Assembly (NCBI GenBank): GCA_947503575.1
Contig: CANNDZ010000002.1
Span: 620,001 to 684,000 of the forward strand
DNA from: an uncultured Kordiimonas sp.
Lineage (GTDB): Bacteria; Pseudomonadota; Alphaproteobacteria; Sphingomonadales; Kordiimonadaceae
Direction of reading: 5' to 3'
DNA: 64,000 nt
In this document: in pieces, positions 59,765-64,000 of the stretch
How positions within the stretch are numbered: position 1 is the stretch's first letter
Layout of the letters: the number at the start of each line of letters is the position of its first letter
Program-made: the position numbers and the translations under genes
Notes under the pieces: generated by a model
What the model was told of the DNA's origin: nothing
Seen by the model: only the letters and a program-made list of their open reading frames with translations
The model's database searches: none

Positions 59765-61807
59765 CTAAAAACTGGAGGCAAATCCTACACGGATGAACCG
59801 CCGTTGGGCAATGGTTTGCAGTCCGCCTGCCGTGACTGCCGACACAACCTTGGCATCAAACAGGTTTTCCACATTGGCGGTCAGGCGCACACCGTCCTGC
59901 ATGTCAAACGCAGCCCCTGCATTAATGGTGAAAATATCATGCAGCCTGCGGGTATTCAGATCATCATCAAACTGGCTACCCGCATAGCGCGCTTCCAGCC
60001 GCCAGAAACCGCGTGCCAGGGTTTTGGTTATGCTGGCCGTGGCACTGTGGCGGGGGGTTTGGACCGGGCGGTTGCCCACCAGCGCAGGGTTGGCATCAAA
60101 CGCCGTTATACGGGACCGGGCGTACAAATACTGCCCTTGCAGCTCCAGACTGCCGTCCAGTTCAATACGGCCCTCAAGCTCAACGCCGTCAACAGTGGTG
60201 CGGTCAATGTTGGCGCGCTGGCGCAGCACGCCGCCCGCTGGTACAAAACCGCCGAGCGGGAAGAAACCAGGGCCAAAGCCAACGGTAACATTACCCACAG
60301 CATCATGCAGCCAGTTCCTGAAGTAAGTCACACTGGCGCTAACGGTATTCAGCGGCTGATAATCAACGCCAACTTCAATGCCATACAGTGTTTCAGGCCG
60401 CAGGTTGGGGTTGGCTTCGGTGATGTCATTGACCACCCGGAACGGGCGGTAATATTCATTGAGCGTGGGTAAGCGCCAGCTTTTGAACGCCGCCGTGCGG
60501 GCCGTGATGGCCCCTGTTACCGCGCGTTCAAACCCAATGCGACCAGACCAAACACCGCCATCGCGATTAGGCACGGTATCGTCGCGCACCAGAGACCCGT
60601 CTTCCAGGCTGGTTTCCACCCGCTCGCCGCCGTAGGTTCGCCAGCGATCATACCGCACGGTCGCCGACAGGTCGCCCCAATCCCCGCTGGCGGCATATTC
60701 GCCGTACCCACCAAAAATCCACTGATCACCACCTGCGCGGCGCTGGCGGGTGAAGCCTGCACCCAAATTGCGGAAACGTTCGTTGGTTTCGCCGCTCATG
60801 CGGCGGCCATCCAGGCCAAATTCAAAACCATTTGATTGCACCCGCGCCAGGAACCCTGCGCCCCAGGCAGGTACGTCAAACTGATCGAGGACCGCACGCT
60901 CGGTGGTGCGGTCATCGCGGGCGGACGCAAAAATATTGGCGAAATCCCGCTCGCGGTAATAGGCGGTTACTTCATATTTTGTGCCGAAGGCCGGGTCATG
61001 CAACAACCGCAAGGAAACGTCATAGCCATCAGTTTCGTTCACTGCGAGCGACAAACCGTTCACCCGGCTTTCGCCGTAAAACCGCGCGCGAGCCGTTAGC
61101 GTTGTTTGGGCAGAAAAACGGTGCGCATAGGACCCACCAACAGAATAAGCATCGCTTGCCGCACGGGCATCAATGGGGCCACGGTCTGTTTCTGCCAGCA
61201 AAAAGTCACCGCCCGTTTCAAAATAACCACCTTCTATGGCAAAATCGCCGTGCGGCGCATGAAAAACAGCGCTTCCATTCACAGAAAATGTGTCGTCTGA
61301 GCCATAAAAGCCGGACACTGCATTTGTTGGCTTGGTTTGCAGGTCCACCGCTCCTGCAAGCGCTTGCGCGCCAAATGCCCCCGGGGAACCGCCCCGCCGC
61401 ACCCGGGCGTTTGCAACACTAACGCCCTGATAGCCGGACCAGTATATCCAGCCGCCAAACGGGTCATTTTGCGGGATACCATCAAGGGTAATCAGCGTGC
61501 GGCCGGCGGCATTTGCGCCCACGCCGCGCATCGACAGCCCTTGTGTTGTCGGATGTGCGGTAAAGCTGTTAGCCCGCCTGAAAAGGCCCACGCCCGGCAC
61601 GCTGCCCAGAACACTGTCCAACCGAAAGGTGGCCTGTTCGCCCACATCAACATCAGCCACTTTCTGGCCAACACTGCGCACCGGCAAACGGTTGCCGGTG
61701 ACAGTAACTTCTTCAATGTCTACGAAAGTATCTTGCGCGCTAACGCCTGGACTTAACGTCGTCAGCAGTGACAGGACCGCCGTTGTTTTCAAAATGGGTA
61801 CGAACAT
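59765..61807 (-). CDS. TonB-dependent receptor
   Basis: The 680-residue protein has a signal peptide (LKTTAVLSLLTTLSPGVSAQ). A TonB box candidate (DIEEVTVTG) leads into a plug domain with GLSMRGVGANAAGRTLITLDGIPQNDPFGG. The 22-strand barrel region ends in TVAQRRFIRVGF-like sequence with terminal Phe (GFASSF), the outer-membrane assembly signal. It actively imports a bulky ligand. Its first 68 bases overlap the end of the cytochrome c gene in another frame. That gene in turn overlaps a PQQ-type dehydrogenase gene, so the ligand may be the sugar substrate or PQQ itself; this is inference from context. Confidence 0.92.
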   Translation of the reverse strand: MFVPILKTTAVLSLLTTLSPGVSAQDTFVDIEEVTVTGNRLPVRSVGQKVADVDVGEQATFRLDSVLGSVPGVGLFRRANSFTAHPTTQGLSMRGVGANAAGRTLITLDGIPQNDPFGGWIYWSGYQGVSVANARVRRGGSPGAFGAQALAGAVDLQTKPTNAVSGFYGSDDTFSVNGSAVFHAPHGDFAIEGGYFETGGDFLLAETDRGPIDARAASDAYSVGGSYAHRFSAQTTLTARARFYGESRVNGLSLAVNETDGYDVSLRLLHDPAFGTKYEVTAYYRERDFANIFASARDDRTTERAVLDQFDVPAWGAGFLARVQSNGFEFGLDGRRMSGETNERFRNLGAGFTRQRRAGGDQWIFGGYGEYAASGDWGDLSATVRYDRWRTYGGERVETSLEDGSLVRDDTVPNRDGGVWSGRIGFERAVTGAITARTAAFKSWRLPTLNEYYRPFRVVNDITEANPNLRPETLYGIEVGVDYQPLNTVSASVTYFRNWLHDAVGNVTVGFGPGFFPLGGFVPAGGVLRQRANIDRTTVDGVELEGRIELDGSLELQGQYLYARSRITAFDANPALVGNRPVQTPRHSATASITKTLARGFWRLEARYAGSQFDDDLNTRRLHDIFTINAGAAFDMQDGVRLTANVENLFDAKVVSAVTAGGLQTIAQRRFIRVGFASSF

Positions 61808-62132
61808 AACTGGCGATCAATGCAATCTCTAGGTCTGAAAGATGCGCGAAAGACGGCATTTCATTGCCATAATCGCTTTCGGTTGGTGACAGGGCTTTGC
61901 TGCCGTTCAGGATAACGTCAATAACCGCTCCCTTGGGCCCGTTGGCGCGCGGGCGGTCAATTAATTCCGGCTGCAACATCGGCACGCCACCACCATCAAG
62001 CTGATGGCAAACACCGCAATGGGTTTCGTATAAACGCTGCGCGTCTGTATCCTGCGCACCGACCGCCATGCTTGGTGCTAAAGAGGCAGCCCCCGCAAGG
62101 GCTGCTGCAAAAACAACTTTAGTCGCCTTCAT
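61740..62132 (-). CDS. Periplasmic c-type cytochrome
   Basis: The 130-residue protein has a signal peptide cut near AVGA/QD. The heme attachment site is Cys39-Gly-Val-Cys42-His43, and the likely axial ligand Met92 is in NEMPSF, a normal class I cytochrome c layout. It probably takes electrons from the PQQ-type dehydrogenase encoded immediately upstream and passes them to the respiratory chain. Its start overlaps that gene by 14 bp. Its last 68 bp overlap the TonB receptor start. Confidence 0.93.
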   Translation of the reverse strand: MKATKVVFAAALAGAASLAPSMAVGAQDTDAQRLYETHCGVCHQLDGGGVPMLQPELIDRPRANGPKGAVIDVILNGSKALSPTESDYGNEMPSFAHLSDLEIALIASYVRTHFENNGGPVTADDVKSRR

Positions 62133-63405
62133 ATGTGACCTTCCATATCCGTCCGCCTGACATCAGGCTCCCGATATAGATAGCGCCATCTGGTCCTTCG
62201 GCCAAGCCCATTGGGCGGTGAACAGCATTTCTGGGGCTCATGACAGGGTCAGGTCCGGCAAAACCGTTGGCGAACGTCACCCAGTCCCCTGCAACATTGC
62301 CGTCGTCATCGAGCGGCTGATAAACAACGCGGTACCCCTGTTGTGGCAGCGGTGCGCGGTTCCAGGACCCGTGGAAGGCGATGAAAGCACCCTTGCGGAA
62401 ATCGGCGGGCAAGGCATCCGTTGACAGGAACATCATGTCATTGGGGGCCCAGTGACCGGGAAAACCAACCAATGGTTTCTGCCCTTCATCCGACACGGTC
62501 TCCCCGTCGCCGCCATATTCCGGCATCACCATGCGTTCACCCTTCATATGGTCATAATAACTGTAGGGCCAGCCCACGTCAGACCCGTCTTCGAGGCGGT
62601 GAAATTCTTCTGACGGCAGTTCAGCGCTTTCCTCGTTGGTGAACATTTCAGGAAAAAAGCTGGCAAGCTGATCGCGGCCATGCTGCGCCACATAAAGCGC
62701 ATCTGCATGCGGGTTCCAGTCCAGCGCCAGGCCGTTGCGGATACCGGTTGCATACAAATACCCATCAGCCATTTGATCCTGATTAGGGGTGTCGGCATCA
62801 AACCGCCAGATACCGGCGTATTTTTCCCGTATCGGGCAAGGCCGCATACCGGGGGAGCCCTTTTTGCGCATTTCACGCATGCAGGCGTTAGACGGCGCAC
62901 CCACATTCACATACATGTTGCCGTCACCGTCAAACGTGAAGTTTTTGGACGCGTGCTGCGTTTCAGAAACAAACCCTTCTGCAATAATTGTGGCATCACC
63001 GGACGGCGCACCGCTTTCTGGCAGGGGCCAGCGCATCACTGCTGTATCTGTTGAATAATACAAATAACCGCCGTGCACATCCACACCACTGCCCTGGATG
63101 CTTTCGCCAAAATATTCACGCTGGTCGGCAATGCCGTCACCGTCCGTATCGCGCAGAGCTACAGCACCCATACCGCGCATAGAACGCCGCAGCGCGCCGT
63201 ACACCCAGCCATTTTCTGCTGCTACCAGGTGGCGAACCTGACCAACTTCGTCAGCAAAAACTGTGGCTTTAAATCCGGCGGGAAGGCTGATGCCCGTTGC
63301 AGGATCAACGGCGGCATCTTCGGCAACACCCACGGGTGCGGCAGTAACAGCACCGCCCGTTATCGCTGCGGCCAGAAGGCTTGCGCCAAAAATATTTGCT
63401 TTCAT
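62119..63405 (-). CDS. PQQ-dependent sugar dehydrogenase (soluble aldose/sorbosone dehydrogenase-like)
   Basis: The 428-residue protein has a signal peptide (IFGASLLAAAITGGAVTAAP). A six-bladed propeller of the soluble glucose/sorbosone dehydrogenase family follows: LPAGFKATVFADEVGQVRHLVAAENGWVY, DVHGGYLYYSTDTAVMRWPL, KNFTFDGDGNMYVNVGAP, RNGLALDWNPHADALYVAQHGRDQL and FIAFHGSWNRAP. A calcium-loop insert, Asp86-Thr-Asp88-Gly-Asp90-Gly, lies in blade 1. The family oxidises aldoses in the periplasm with bound PQQ. No pqq synthesis gene is in the window. The ATG at 63405 has GGGAGAA upstream. Confidence 0.88.
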   Translation of the reverse strand: MKANIFGASLLAAAITGGAVTAAPVGVAEDAAVDPATGISLPAGFKATVFADEVGQVRHLVAAENGWVYGALRRSMRGMGAVALRDTDGDGIADQREYFGESIQGSGVDVHGGYLYYSTDTAVMRWPLPESGAPSGDATIIAEGFVSETQHASKNFTFDGDGNMYVNVGAPSNACMREMRKKGSPGMRPCPIREKYAGIWRFDADTPNQDQMADGYLYATGIRNGLALDWNPHADALYVAQHGRDQLASFFPEMFTNEESAELPSEEFHRLEDGSDVGWPYSYYDHMKGERMVMPEYGGDGETVSDEGQKPLVGFPGHWAPNDMMFLSTDALPADFRKGAFIAFHGSWNRAPLPQQGYRVVYQPLDDDGNVAGDWVTFANGFAGPDPVMSPRNAVHRPMGLAEGPDGAIYIGSLMSGGRIWKVTYEGD

Positions 63406-63626
63406 GTCTTTTCTCCCTACCCGTTTGGACCCATCTTGGCGGTATGCTATAGCGCTAGCCAAGCGTAAAACGAAACACAATTGTATGTGAAGCGCCTTAA
63501 CGATTTGATGATCGCTTATGTATAGCAAGAGTCAATTCGACAAAATTGTAGAGCGATGCTCGAAAGTGAATTGCCAAGTTGAACCCCAAAAAGCGCCGCC
63601 GCCAGTAACCCCCGAAAGTGAACCAT

Positions 63627-64000
63627 ATGCCCGACATGCCCTTCAATACACCGAACCCCGCGACCTATGACCTTTTGATGCAGCGCCGGTCGGTGAAAGC
63701 CAAAGACATGCAGGGCCCCGGCCCGGACCGGGCAGCAATAGAAAAAATATTGGCAGCGGCGCTGCGCGTGCCAGACCATGGCAAGCTGATGCCGTGGCGG
63801 TTTGTTGTGCTCACGGATGCTGAGCGCGAAAAACTGGGTGACGCCATTTGTGATGCCCTGATCAAAGAACAGGAAACCAGCGAAAAAACCGCCGCACGCA
63901 TGAGCGGCCATGCCACACAAGGCCCCGTGCTGGTGGTGGCGATTTATAACCCCAAGGACCACCCTGCAATCCCGGAATGGGAGCAAACCCTGTCCACGGG
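63627..64000 (+). CDS. Nitroreductase family protein (YdjA-like), N-terminal part
   Basis: The frame from ATG 63627 stays open to the window end (about 124 residues). It has YDLLMQRRSVKAKDMQGPGPDRAAIEKILAAALRVPDHGKLMPWRFVVLTD, the FMN-binding start of the nitroreductase fold in its short YdjA form. GPVLVVAIYNPKDHPAIPEWEQ follows. A second ATG lies 9 bases later. These are NAD(P)H-dependent flavin reductases of nitro compounds or enones. The gene is divergent from the PQQ-type dehydrogenase operon, with a 221-bp gap. Confidence 0.88.
   Translation, partial: MPDMPFNTPNPATYDLLMQRRSVKAKDMQGPGPDRAAIEKILAAALRVPDHGKLMPWRFVVLTDAEREKLGDAICDALIKEQETSEKTAARMSGHATQGPVLVVAIYNPKDHPAIPEWEQTLST

Noticed and set aside
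59702-60472. 256-residue plus-strand frame
   Set aside because: Antisense to the TonB-dependent receptor, whose frame has signal peptide, plug and barrel features.

Overview
The window reads as chromosomal DNA of an alphaproteobacterium, probably a marine type. The pointers are a Caulobacter-style Cpa/Tad pilus locus with a class IVb Flp pilin, a paired amidohydrolase operon, a large periplasmic S9 peptidase, a POT peptide transporter, PEP-CTERM components and a TonB-dependent receptor. The order (Kordiimonadales- or Hyphomonadales-like) is only a guess. No rRNA, tRNA, CRISPR array, insertion sequence or phage gene was recognised. Coding density is high and the base composition is moderately GC-rich, except for two clearly AT-richer genes (20122-21912 and 41151-42110) that look foreign.

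Layout. 1-5440: the 5' part of a chemotaxis receptor gene, two small stress-type membrane proteins, a DauA-like FAD oxidoreductase, a HisN-like phosphatase, a TetR regulator and a lysophospholipase-like hydrolase. 5678-19237: a Tad pilus region, all on the plus strand. It holds a vWA/TadG-like protein, two TadE-like pseudopilins and an RTX-repeat protein, then flp with its own strong terminator, then cpaA-cpaB-cpaC-cpaD-cpaE-cpaF-tadB-tadC. 19238-20121 has no convincing gene but carries strong RNA structure and a perfect intrinsic terminator. 20122-21912 encodes a secreted HExxH metallopeptidase candidate with a C-terminal lectin-like domain. 22051-27120: OxyR, a PAS_5-like protein, DUF454, DUF1254/1214, a GNAT acetyltransferase, a ferric-reductase-like membrane protein and a MAPEG protein. 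27138-35812 (minus strand): a class C beta-lactamase-like hydrolase, an intact/degenerate amidohydrolase pair, a sulfotransferase, a POT transporter and an S9 peptidase; several of these fit a peptide-scavenging lifestyle. 36017-39440: a fatty acid desaturase and a MacB/FtsX-type permease.

39681-45236 is the most unusual stretch. A serine hydrolase gene is followed by two separate in-frame copies of its own 3' end. Each copy has its own ATG and sits beside unrelated genes (an AT-rich membrane protein, DUF5694, an SGNH hydrolase, DUF2189). The copies differ from the parent almost only at synonymous positions, so they are either internally deleted paralogues or small proteins built on the same C-terminal peptide.

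45272-48389: a probable copper-handling operon (Cys-rich small protein, TolC-like lipoprotein, Tat-exported multicopper oxidase). 48487-54356: an M24 peptidase, PurT, a PEP-CTERM surface protein and a divergent TPR lipoprotein like those tied to PEP-CTERM/exosortase systems. 54484-59665: mixed small enzymes and secreted proteins. 59765-63405: a tightly overlapping operon of PQQ-type sugar dehydrogenase, cytochrome c and TonB-dependent receptor. The window ends inside a nitroreductase gene.

All family calls come from reading motifs and remembered family patterns. No database search was run.
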